Below are positions 11,731-21,235 of a stretch of DNA of 64,000 bases, in pieces. The stretch's first letter is position 1. Every line of letters begins with the position of its first letter. The position numbers and the translations under genes are program-made. The notes under the pieces were generated by a model. It saw only the letters and a list, made by a program, of their open reading frames with translations. It was not told the DNA's origin and did not search any database. This DNA is from Dipteris shenzhenensis (Eukaryota; Polypodiophyta; Polypodiopsida; Gleicheniales). The stretch is taken from assembly GCA_047967505.1 (NCBI GenBank), contig CM106541.1; one strand, 5' to 3'.

Positions 11731-12639
11731 ATAGAGTTAAAGGATTGGGGTGATCTACCAGTATCCTTCTTCTTGATTGTTACTGAGCAAAGTTTTTATT
11801 CAAAATGGGGGACCGAATTTCCAGTGCTCGGGAATGTCACATGCCAAAGGAACGAATCCTCTCAAGGCAGAATGAATAAAGGAGAGTGCACATATCTATC
11901 TGGGAATATGTCAGGCAATCCTTTCTTGTTAATTGTGTGGATTTCTGATACATCTGGCCAAAGAAAGAGCCATATATGGAGCACTCACGTCAAATTCTGA
12001 GTGCACGTCAAATTCTGAGTGCCTTGAGCTTCTAAAGAAACAAGAGAGCACATGTAAGTACACTGCAACAAAATAAAGAAGTGAGTTACCGCAGTCTCAA
12101 AATATCCATCCTATTAGGGGCAATCGTGTTGGCATATAAAACAACTGACTATATGCACGGATCATAGATGAAAATGAGGGCAATTAAAAAGCAAGGGTTG
12201 GTGTCAATGGGACAAAAAGAACCAGGAGGACTTGTAAAGCTCTCATTTTGACAGAAGCAATCATAGATGGACACAAGTTATGGAAATCGGTCACACCAAT
12301 GTGATGTAAAGAGGCAGATGTTTAATGTTTACCGTATGTCTTTAGCCAAGGGTTTCAAAAAGGTCAATTTATTTTGGATAAAATGTTGCTTGCTAGATGG
12401 CTAGTTAAAGTTGCCATTGAGATATGTACCTTTTGTGGTAGCATCACACATTCTTTGCATCCTAAATTTACCTTATTTCCGCATTGGTTCTCAGCCTCTT
12501 ACATAACTTTGTGGAGTTGGCTATTAAATTGCATTAAGGATTCAGGTGATTAAAAGGGATCGCATTCTTTATTGAGACTAACTATGTGCACTTCTTTATA
12601 TCATATGATCTTAGTACTTTCGGGATGTTTTCTTGGTAT
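11731..12639. other. 3' flank of the CIP7-like gene, no gene seen
   Basis: An open frame at 11773-12000 has no recognisable motif; it may be 3' untranslated sequence. A 17 bp unit (CACGTCAAATTCTGAGTG) is tandemly repeated at about 11987-12020. Confidence 0.4.
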
Positions 12640-13990
12640 AAACGAAGCAAAAGGATCTCATTTCTATGAGAATTGGAGAAGGTGTAGAGTGCAAAAACAT
12701 GGAGCATAGCTCTATTGAAGCTGCAAGAATCAGATACACGAGGTCAATCAACATGATTAAACCCTAGCTAAAGCCTAGGGTGAGTTAAAACTCACTTAAC
12801 TACTAACATAAACACCTGTGGTAAGGGGGAAAAACCTTAGAAGAAGAAGTGCAGCCACTGCCTTAAATGTTACAATATTTCCAACACCCCTGTGCGGTGA
12901 CAATGTCTTTGTGTACCAAAAGTGATTTGCAATACCAAAGATAAGTGTCATATGAACGATGACAAGTTAATATGATCTTAGAAATTGTGGTCAAATGGTT
13001 GAAGCTTTGGTAAAAAGACCTACAAAGGCTGATGTGTAGGGCAGTAGATCAAATCGATCCCTCCTACATGTAACATCTCTCTGACATAATGACGTCATGT
13101 CCATTTTGTCAGAGAGATGCTCATTTGAGAATTATCTTGAAGCTTCTTTTGAGATGTCTGATATAGGACTTTTTTAGTATTATTTGGCCATTCAGTTTAT
13201 GCAAGCGGATAAAGGCATTGAGTGCAAATAGTAAAAACATATTCAGGGAGGACTGCAAGCCTATTTCAAAAGACCTGCAAAGGCTGATGTTTAGGGCAGT
13301 AGATCAAACTGATCTCTCCTACATGTAGCATCTCTCTGACATAATGGACATGATGTTATTTCACGCATTCACAAGATGATGTTAGAAATGCATAAAGTGT
13401 CAATAAAGAAACAATTTCTACTAGTGGAATGTCCTAGATCAAACATCTCAAATGAAGCTTCAAGATCATTCTTGAATTTTGCAATTTTCTCTTCATTTTG
13501 CCTACTATGAGCAACATATTATCCACATAGCGGATGACAATAAACAAATACTTATTGTCCTTTTGTAGACCTTGATTGGTAAAACATGCAAACCCATGGG
13601 GCTTGTTCTACCCATAAAGTGCCTTATGGAATCCGCATACTATATGTTCTAACCAGGCATTTGAAAACTAATAGGCTGACTCACATATGGCTCTTCTTAC
13701 AAAATCCCATTGAGAAAGGCTGCTTTTGTATGCAGCTGATGTGCTTTCCAACCAAAGTGAGCAGCCACTAAAAGAACAGATGTAATGGTAGTCATCTTGG
13801 AAGGGGGAAAAGGTTTCATCATAATCTATCCCCTTCCATTGAGAATAGCCCTTGGCAACCAAGCCTGCCTTATATCTGTCAATGTTTCCATTAGATCTTC
13901 TTTTGATCTTGTAAACCCACTTTGTCCCGATACCTTGCTTGAAATGTTTGTAGGGCCAATTTCAAATATTTGAAACTGTCTTGCTATTAA
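12640..13990 (-). mobile_element. Decayed copia element fragment (RT to 3' LTR)
   Basis: On the minus strand, [19 protein letters not shown] at about 13800-13860 is the start of a copia reverse transcriptase. A second frame at about 13500-13560 contains YVDNMLL, the catalytic YVDDM box with one Asp changed to Asn. Towards 12896 a G-rich tract (minus AGGGG) precedes TGTTGGAAATATTG, which I read as the 3' LTR start; its far end, near 12640, is not clear. Many stops and shifts make it dead. Confidence 0.65.
13012..13350. repeat. Direct repeat with a small inverted repeat
   Basis: About 80 bp containing GCAAAGGCTGATGT and CTCTCTGACATAATG occurs at 13024-13090 and again at 13268-13345. In the first copy CTCTCTGACA (about 13075) is answered by TGTCAGAGAG (about 13107), which could form a hairpin around a TGACGTCA palindrome. 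Confidence 0.6.
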
Positions 13991-14090
13991 CATCCTTAAC
14001 AAGATGCTTCAGAGTTTGTGCACTGATCATAGAAGGAATTTGACGTGTCTTGCATTGCACTGAGCATCAATATAAGCGTTAGTGCTCTTA

Positions 14091-14290
14091 TCACACAAGG
14101 AATTTGATGTTTCTTGCATTGCAATGTGTGTGTGTGTGTCTACGAGCCAACATGTGTCCAGATGGAAAAATGCCCAAAAGCACTTGCCAAAAGAAAACCT
14201 GTTGGCGAAGAGGAGTTTTGTAGGCCCAAAGTTGCTTTAATCTCTTTCTCCACCACTTGGTTGGGTGATGCATTCGTCAAATAGAATTGC
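14091..14290 (-). pseudogene. LINE 3' end, zf-RVT fragment
   Basis: Minus-strand frame reading WRKRLKQLWAYKTPLRQQVF followed by FWQVLLGIFPSGHMLARR matches the zf-RVT domain found after reverse transcriptase in plant L1 elements. It stops at a (GT)n tract (about 14128-14140). Only this fragment remains. Confidence 0.65.
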
Positions 14291-15125
14291 CTTTCTCTGC
14301 AACAATCCTATATTTTCCTTGTTTGGCTTTTTGAAGCGTTCTGCAACAATCCTTCTTTGATTGCTTGTTTCTAGATGCACCACATAGATCATGATGTATA
14401 TCTAGCATACACTGAGATTTTTAGTTGATGTAATTTTGGCTGCCTCGTTTTGAGGTTGCTACTCTTGTAATATTATCAATAAAAAGTTTTCACTAAAAAA
14501 AGTGTGTGTGAAGAAGAATCACAAGGGTTAGAAGAAACTATATTTTGATGATGGCACTGTTACGTTACTTCATGGTTTTTTGGTTCAACAAGGTATCAAG
14601 CTAGAGGATGTGGTCTTCATGTCCTCTCCTCAGTGGGGTTTTACCTCTGTTGAGGTTTCCCAATATAAGACTTAACCAAAAAAAAAGTGTGTGTGTGTGT
14701 GTGTTTTGGCATTGTCCGTGCTCTTGTGAGTTTTTTTATCTACTTCGACAGCGCCTGCGAGCGAGATTCCCATCTGTTCTGTTTGGGAAGTTCTTCTGGC
14801 TATTTAGGTTTCATCCATCCAGACCAGGGTTTCATCTTTTCTTCATTAGGGTTCGCTATTGGGCACTATGGACTTTATGGACATATAGGAATTGTAAAGT
14901 CTTTGGTGATCCTACTTTCTTTCTGTTTGGCTTTTTTAGGTGTTCTCTGCAGCAATCTTTCTTTGATTGCTTGTAGACCCGTTGCATAGATCATGAGGTA
15001 TTTTTGGCATATACTGAAAATTTCAGTTGATGTAATTGTAGCACCTTATTTTGAGGTTGCTACTCATATAATATAATCAATCAAAGAATTCACCAAAAAA
15101 AAAAAGTGTGTGTGTGTGTGTTTGC
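14291..15125 (+). mobile_element. Cluster of LINE 3' tails ending in A-run then (GT)n
   Basis: Three consecutive plus-strand 3' ends are visible, at about 14495, 14688 and 15105. Each ends with an A-run followed directly by GTGTGTG. The first and third share a long 3' untranslated sequence (TTGATGTAATT, then TTTTGAGGTTGCTACTC). The third is preceded by coding remains WALWTLWTYRNCKVFG, a motif common near the C-terminus of plant LINE ORF2. The second tail has a different body, so it may be another family. All are 5'-truncated, as usual for target-primed reverse transcription. Confidence 0.65.
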
Positions 15126-15309
15126 TTTGATCCTTCAGAAGGTTTTGTGGAGGCTGATTTCGATTTTTCAGTGTAAGAGAGAGATCTCGTGCTAGCCCAC
15201 GTGCTCTTGCACTGCAGTTGCTTGTTTCTCCCTCAGTTTGACGCCCTCGAGGTTCCGTTTGAATCCCATTTTGTGTTCGTACGCTCTGTTAGAAAATTAA
15301 AAAATAAAA

Positions 15310-15520
15310 ATAAAAATCCATACTGTCAAAAACCCGTACGATTTTGTCCGTATAGCTGGGAAAAATCCATATAGTTTTGGTTGTACAAGCAAAAAAATCC
15401 ATACAGTTTTGTCCGCCAAGTCAGAAATTCCGTACAATTTTGTCAGTAAAGTCAAAAAATCCGCATTGTTTGAAAATCTGTACTATCATATTTTCATACA
15501 GATTCGTCTGTACTATTATC
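15310..15520 (+). repeat. Degenerate minisatellite, CCGTACAATTTTGTC-type unit
   Basis: About six imperfect copies of a roughly 30-35 bp unit containing TCC(G/A)TACA(A/G)TTTTGT and AAGTCAAAAA. The same CGTACAG vocabulary appears at 3311-3333, 5497-5520 and 16305-16345. Confidence 0.7.
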
Positions 15521-15679
15521 GGTTCAGATTTTGTTGTTGTTGTAGCTGCTGTGCTTTCCTCCTTGTAAATCTTTGCTGCTTCCAAGCCTTCTCCTTGACT
15601 CGAATGGGAGATTATTCTTATGAGAAAACCTTTCACAAAGACAAGTTGGTTTCCAACAAGAAAACTTCCATCCGATGTC

Positions 15680-15770
15680 TAGGTTGTCCATCATTTCTTG
15701 GAATGTGAGAGGACTGAACAGCCGCAGATTTACCTCAGATGCAGATGGTCATAGATTGGGAGTTCCTAGA
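15680..15770 (+). pseudogene. LINE endonuclease start fragment
   Basis: The frame reads LSIISWNVRGLNSRRF, the beginning of an APE-type endonuclease of L1 elements. It is cut after about 30 codons by an LTR beginning at 15771. The upstream frame from 15600 is probably its leader. Confidence 0.7.
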
Positions 15771-16074
15771 TGTTGGAGATAAGTGCACACTAAGTGTACT
15801 ATTTCCCTAGTCTACATTTGTTTAGTCTAGTCTAGTCTTTGTGTCTTGAGTGTGTGCCATGTGGCACCTCTACAATTATCCCATAAGCACTCTTGCTTTA
15901 TGTCTTGTACTTTGGCCCATATATTCATGGGTCACATCATTGGAATCTATCTAGCTTGTGTCTTGTCTACACTCTTCTCAAGGTACTTCTTTGTCTTTCA
16001 ATCTTGTTCTTATTTTACTTCTAGTTTTCTAGTTTCTAGTTCTTGCTTTTATATTCCTACATGGCATCAGAGCC
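15771..16074 (+). repeat. Copia-type LTR with primer site
   Basis: The LTR runs from TGTTGGAGATAAGTGC at 15771 to CCTACA at 16061, followed at once by TGGCATCAGAGCC (initiator Met-tRNA primer site, one mismatch). It has a diverged form of the shared core: GCCATGTGGCAC then AATTATCCCATAAGCA. The second LTR of this element is not seen. Confidence 0.75.
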
Positions 16075-16436
16075 ATGTAGATCCCTCTTCTCTCCCCTCA
16101 GTCTGCTGTAGCCATAGCCGCCTCTTCTCAGATCTCTACCCCGCTCAGCTGGTCGCCATCATCTCCGAACGGGCTGCTTCTGTCTGCCCTGCCACTCTCT
16201 GCGCCACAGCTTCTCTCTGCCAGATCTGCATGCCATTGCACTGTCAGATCTGCTACGCAGTTCCGCTCTCTGCCAGATCTACACGTGTGGTGCTCCATTC
16301 GTGCCGTACGTTGGCTGTCTTCGCTGGCCGTACATTGGCCGTACGGACCTGCACCCGCTATACCAACGCTGTACCTGTGAGCTGCTGTTCCTGTTCAGGT
16401 TGCCTCTACTGCTGCAAATCTACCCAAAAAAGGTGA

Positions 16437-17166
16437 TGGATTCAAATGATTCCCTTCATGACTCTGCAGAGGCTTAGCTTGTTTATGAGGTTATGCATGA
16501 AGGGTTTGAAGACACCCGCAAAGGTTGGAAAGATCCACTTCCACCACTGGCATTATGGTGGAACTGCATGATATCTTTGATCCAGTTAAGGAGTATGCAA
16601 AGCATGCCATTATAATTTTCTTCCCAGGACGGATGCCTGCTATAGTAGATGTTGGGAATTGGTTGACTTGAACCCTCGATGGTTCTTATGCCAAAAAAGT
16701 TCATTATGCAGCGAGGGGATTTTTTGAGATCATCATGGTTGATGAGGAGCACCGTCAGGTTTTGCTGGAGCACTCTCCTCTCTTCTATGGCCAGCAGATG
16801 GTCCATGTCCTGCCCTGGTCTCCCACCCGGGATTATCAGGCATTGATTCGACATCGTTGCCATGTTTGGGTAGAAGTTGTGGATTTTCCTCAATGATTGT
16901 CTTCTCTTCTACCTAAAATTGCAGCTTTCCTCAGTAAGGTGGTATGTCTACCGTGACCCAATGGAAATTCGAATCGCTTCTGCATTTTGTGGGATATAGA
17001 TCATCCCACTCCAGCTTCATATTCGGTTACTGTGAATAATGTTTCCATGGGGAGTGCCTTTTACAAGCTCAAGTGGGGGCTGTTTGTAGGTGCTTGCTTT
17101 GAATGCAAGCAATTTGGGCACATGGCTTCACAATGCCCTTCCCAAGCTCCACGGATGCCAGTATAA
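16437..17166 (+). pseudogene. LINE ORF1 relic (DUF4283-like plus zinc knuckle)
   Basis: Broken plus-strand frames read GFFEIIMVDEEHRQVLL and VLPWSPTRDYQALI, resembling the DUF4283 RNA-binding region of plant LINE ORF1. They are followed at about 17095-17145 by a CCHC knuckle, GACFECKQFGHMASQCP. ORF1 proteins bind LINE RNA. Several stops and shifts make it inactive. Confidence 0.6.
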
Positions 17167-17209
17167 GCTGAAATGGTTCAGCCTTTGAATAAGAATGCAA
17201 TGTCTCTTC

Positions 17210-19125
17210 TGTTGGAATATGAAGCCAAATTGAGTCAAAAATGTGTGTTCTAAGTAGTCTAGGTGGTGTTTTATAGTCTAGTGAGTCCTAGGTGTGCCAC
17301 GTGTCATATTGGGAGATATCCCATAGACATTGTGACTTTCTAGAGTCTAGTGTCACACTATATAGTGTTGTACTTGTCTATTGTCTATTACAACAATCAA
17401 CATCAAGCTATCAATACATTGTGAGTATTTTGGTTATTGCATTCTGCCTTTCATTATGCTTTTCATATTTCCATTCCGTTCCTAGCTAGCTTCCATGTCT
17501 CTTCATATGGTATGAGAGCCTTCCTTCCTATCCCTTCCCTTCCTCCTTGCTTCTCCATGAGGTAGAGGGTGGCCGGAAAGAGAAGCTGCACTCTCTTCTC
17601 TTGGAGGAGCTCCCCTTCCCTACTCCTCTCCATTAAAGGCTTCATCAACATTGGGATTCTCCTCCAACATTGTCTTCTCCAACTTGAGCTTCTACCACCT
17701 CTCTTCCCTTTCCTTGGTGAGCTCTTCTCCTTCCTTTAGCTACAAAGACGTCCTGGAGTGGTGCTATTCTCTCCCTGTGACCTGCGGACGATGTCACGCT
17801 TCTATCTGGATCTGGAAGTAGAATCACGATCTTGTCTCTTCAAACAAGTTGTAGAGGGCCTTGAGTACTACAATTTTCGTTTTTACATCATTGCAATCTG
17901 AGTTTTCTATGAAAAGATATAGCTCCTACAAAAAGTGACAAAAATTATTCCTGCGTGCGGATTTTATTCTTGAGTTCACGGGATGATAGTTTTCAGCCTA
18001 CTGTCACTATCTTCATCTCCACCTCCATCTTTTGTTGCTCTAGTTGGTGCCCACGAAGCTAAGCTATAGCTGCCCATGCAGCTTCACTTGCTGCCCATGT
18101 AGGTATTTTCTCTGCCCGCCATCTAGCTATGCACGTTGCTTCTAGCTGACCACGTTGCTGCTCCTGCTGCTCACGCTTCTCCTGTTGCCCACGAAGCTCT
18201 ATCTTCTCACCATTTGAGCTGCCACATTGCACACCTCATCCACCTTCTATAACTTGTGTAGACTCCACACTAATTTGCTACAAGAAGATAAAGAAAAATG
18301 ATCTTGATGTGAGGTACGGTTACTTCTCGGCTTCTCCGATTACTTCTTTGATTGCCCATGGTGCTAGGCTTGCATATTGACTGACTCTACTAGTCCTTGT
18401 GGCACCTCCAGCCTCTACATCAACTTTTTGGTGACTCTCCATCTTCTATTTTGAGAGTCATGCCATGACCGCTCCATGTAGCTACCCCATGGACTTCACC
18501 GACGCATATTTTGGGGCATCCGTGCCTAGTGCTTCATCGACATCTTCATCGACTCGCAAGGATGTGCACACATGTGCAGTGGCTACTTGGAGGACATCTC
18601 TTACTTCTAAGAGATCTATTTTTATTATTCCTACAGCTTGATGTATTTTGGGGTCCTCTGCCCTGGGTAGTCTCCCTAAAATGATATGCAACTGAGTGTT
18701 TAGTTGTCATTGAGTCTAAAGGTCCTCTACCTTGGATAGTCCTCCTAAAAAGATGTATTGGTTTTTCTATTTTGGTGTGTGGCTTCCTAACATGTCCTGT
18801 TATGAAGCCAAGGGGGGATGTACTGTGGGAGCCATATATTAGCATTGATAGGTCTATTTGTTTATCAGGCCTGGCTTGAGAGTTCCAAGATGTTGGTGCA
18901 TTGGTCTCCTAGACCTCTGAGTTGATCTGAGTTGAGCCTCTGAGCCATGCTAGATGAGCTTTCTATGTTATGCTCACTAGCCTTTGAGCCATGCTCACTT
19001 GCCTCTGAGATTGTGTGGGAGCCATGTCCAATTCTAGATTGGCATGCACAGTTTTGATGACCGTCATTGTCATGTTCTGTTATTGGTTCCATTCCAGTAG
19101 TCTCTCACCTTGCCTTCATGGGGCA
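17210..19125 (+). mobile_element. Non-autonomous LTR element lacking its 3' LTR
   Basis: A 5' LTR (17210-17505; TGTTGGAATATGAAGCC to CTTCA) is followed two bases later by TGGTATGAGAGCC. The interior to 19125 ends with the same module that sits just inside the 3' LTR of the 3334-5496 element. Exactly where a G-run and 3' LTR should follow, the sequence switches to inverted copia gag. The interior has no pol motif and contains degenerate CTGCCCATG-type repeats at about 18060-18200. Confidence 0.75.
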
Positions 19126-19920
19126 ATTCAGGCATGTCCACATCCAATGTAAACATCCTGCCCTTCTTCTTCCCTTTTGCTATGAAGCGACTTTTATTTT
19201 TCATATCCTCAACAAAGCATCCATGAGGATTAAATCTAACCTGCAAGCCTTGCTCAACCATTTGACCAATAGAAACCAGGTTCTTGGTGATATTCGGGAC
19301 ATGAAATACATAAAAAAGGTATTTCTTTTTTCCATCCTGCATAGACAAACTAATTTTACCAATCTGCACAATAGGATGTGCAGTATCATCACCAGTCTCC
19401 ACAAATCCTAGTCTTTCCATTTTCCTTGCATCCTGCATCCATTCTACATGACCTATCATGTGGTTTGACGCACCAGAGTCAACATACCACACATCATTGC
19501 TTTCTTCTGCACTTGTCACAGAATTGGTCATGTGCTGCACCATAAACAGATGCTCATTTCTGTCATCACCCTGTCTACTAGAGGATGCATAATTGCCTTG
19601 CTGCAATTTTCCATTCATGATCTCATTCTGCTTTTTATAGCAGTCTTTAAGCATATGACTCATTTTACCACAGTAGTAGCATTCAACATTGTTGTTTGCA
19701 TTTTTGCCTCTCTGCCATCCACCATGACCTCTCTGGATTCCCCTGCCTCTAAAGCTACCACGTCCTTCTCCATAGGATTGTTTTCTTGAATTTGCTGCAT
19801 ATTCTGATTTCTGCCATGGCCTCCAAATCGGCATGCTCTACCTCTACCTCTACCTCAGCCAACATTTGAGTAGAAGACAGCTTCTTTTGAAGTTCCTCCT
19901 AAAGAAGATGCACCACCATT
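19126..19920 (-). pseudogene. Inverted copia gag-protease fragment (copia A family)
   Basis: Minus-strand frame starting in a glycine/arginine-rich gag segment, then zinc knuckle CYYCGKMSHMLKDC, then the aspartic protease box VDSGASNH (intact), and on to about MPELPHEG. It closely matches the gag-protease part of copia A and B in this window. It is joined tail-to-tail to the LTR element on its left and head-to-head to copia A on its right, so it is a rearranged fragment. Confidence 0.85.
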
Positions 19921-20274
19921 TTATGTTGCAAGTGAGAGCAAAACCCCTTGGTGACATTATTTTTCTGATTCGAGGCCATTTCGGGCCCGTTTTGGTGGCG
20001 CAAGTTTTCTGCAGGCACTCAAAAAAGCATCTTATTTTTATTGTATGACCACTGTTCTGCAGGTCGATGAAAAGTTATTGTAGAAATTGTATCGTATGCC
20101 TATGCACAGAGATATTGGGAGTGACAGAATCATTCTTATTGCCTGTTGATGCAAAATCATCACTAGGAAGTGACTGTGTGGTCAAATACCACTTTCGTTA
20201 GTTTTGTAGATTTGCCCTTGTGAGGCAGAAGTTGTGTTTTTTGCAGCGACAGAATATTTTTGCAGTGTTCTATA

Positions 20275-21235
20275 ATGGCTTCTGATGCTCTTTCACGAAT
20301 TGTCACTAAAAAGCTTGACAAGAACAACTTCCCAGCATCGAAGTTTACAATGATGAATTTCCTTAAGGGAAAAGGCTATTGGAAGTTCATTACTGGAGCT
20401 AAACAAGCCAGTAATTCCTAATGTTCCCAATCAACAGGAGTTGCAGGCATTTAAAGGATGGCATGAGAGAGCCAGAAAAGTTATATATTGGCTGTCTATC
20501 AGTATTTCAGATTCTATGATTGTGCATATTCAGGATGCAAGCATGCCGAAGGAGGTGTGGGATACTTTGACAAAGATGTATAGCACAAATATGCAAGCCA
20601 CGAAAATGCAGCTCATGCACGAGTTGCATAATGTGTAGAGAGAAAATATGAGCATCAATCACTACCACATGAAGGTGAAGAAGATTGCAGATGCACTTGC
20701 TTCTATTGGGTCGCCGGTAGAAGATGATGATTTAGTTTCTGTGACCTTGAATGGTCTAGGAAAGGATTATGCACAGTTCTGGACATCCATTGCCATCCGT
20801 GAGAACTTTCTTGATTTTTGGGAGTTGATTGCTCTTCCAATTTCTGAAGAGCACAGAAATGGTGGTGCATCTTCTTCAGGAGAAACTTCAAAAGAAGCTG
20901 TCTTCTACTTAGATGCTGGCAGAGGTAGAGCAGGCCGATCTGGAGGCCGTGGGAAAAATAAGAATATGCAGCAAATTCAAGAAAACCAGTCCTATGGAGG
21001 AGGACATGGTAACTTTAGAGGCAGGGGGAGCCAAAGAGGTCATGGTGGATAGCAGAGAGGCCAAAATGCAAACAGCAATGTTGAATGCTACTACTGTGGT
21101 AAAATGGGTCATATGGCTAAAGACTGCTACAAAAAGCAGAATGACATCATGAATGGAAAATTGCAGCAAGGCAATTATGCATCCTCTAGTAGACAGGGTG
21201 ATGAGAGAAATGAGCATTTGTTTATGGTGCAGTGA
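20275..21235 (+). pseudogene. Copia A gag
   Basis: Starts MASDALSRIVTKKLDKNN; a shift and stop follow near 20420. Open frames 20441-20638 and 20648-21052 cover the retrotransposon gag (UBN2-like) domain, then a Gly/Arg-rich tail. The zinc knuckle CYYCGKMGHMAKDC (about 21088-21130) is in another frame after a stop at 21050. Gag would form the cytoplasmic particle. Confidence 0.85.

Noticed and set aside
13668-13862. Stand-alone 64-residue gene
   Set aside because: It is the start of a copia reverse transcriptase relic with further pieces in other frames.
15846-16436. Plus-strand ORF of 196 codons
   Set aside because: It crosses an LTR, a primer site and a leader; composition is rich in Cys and Ser without a motif, so it is unlikely to be a gene.
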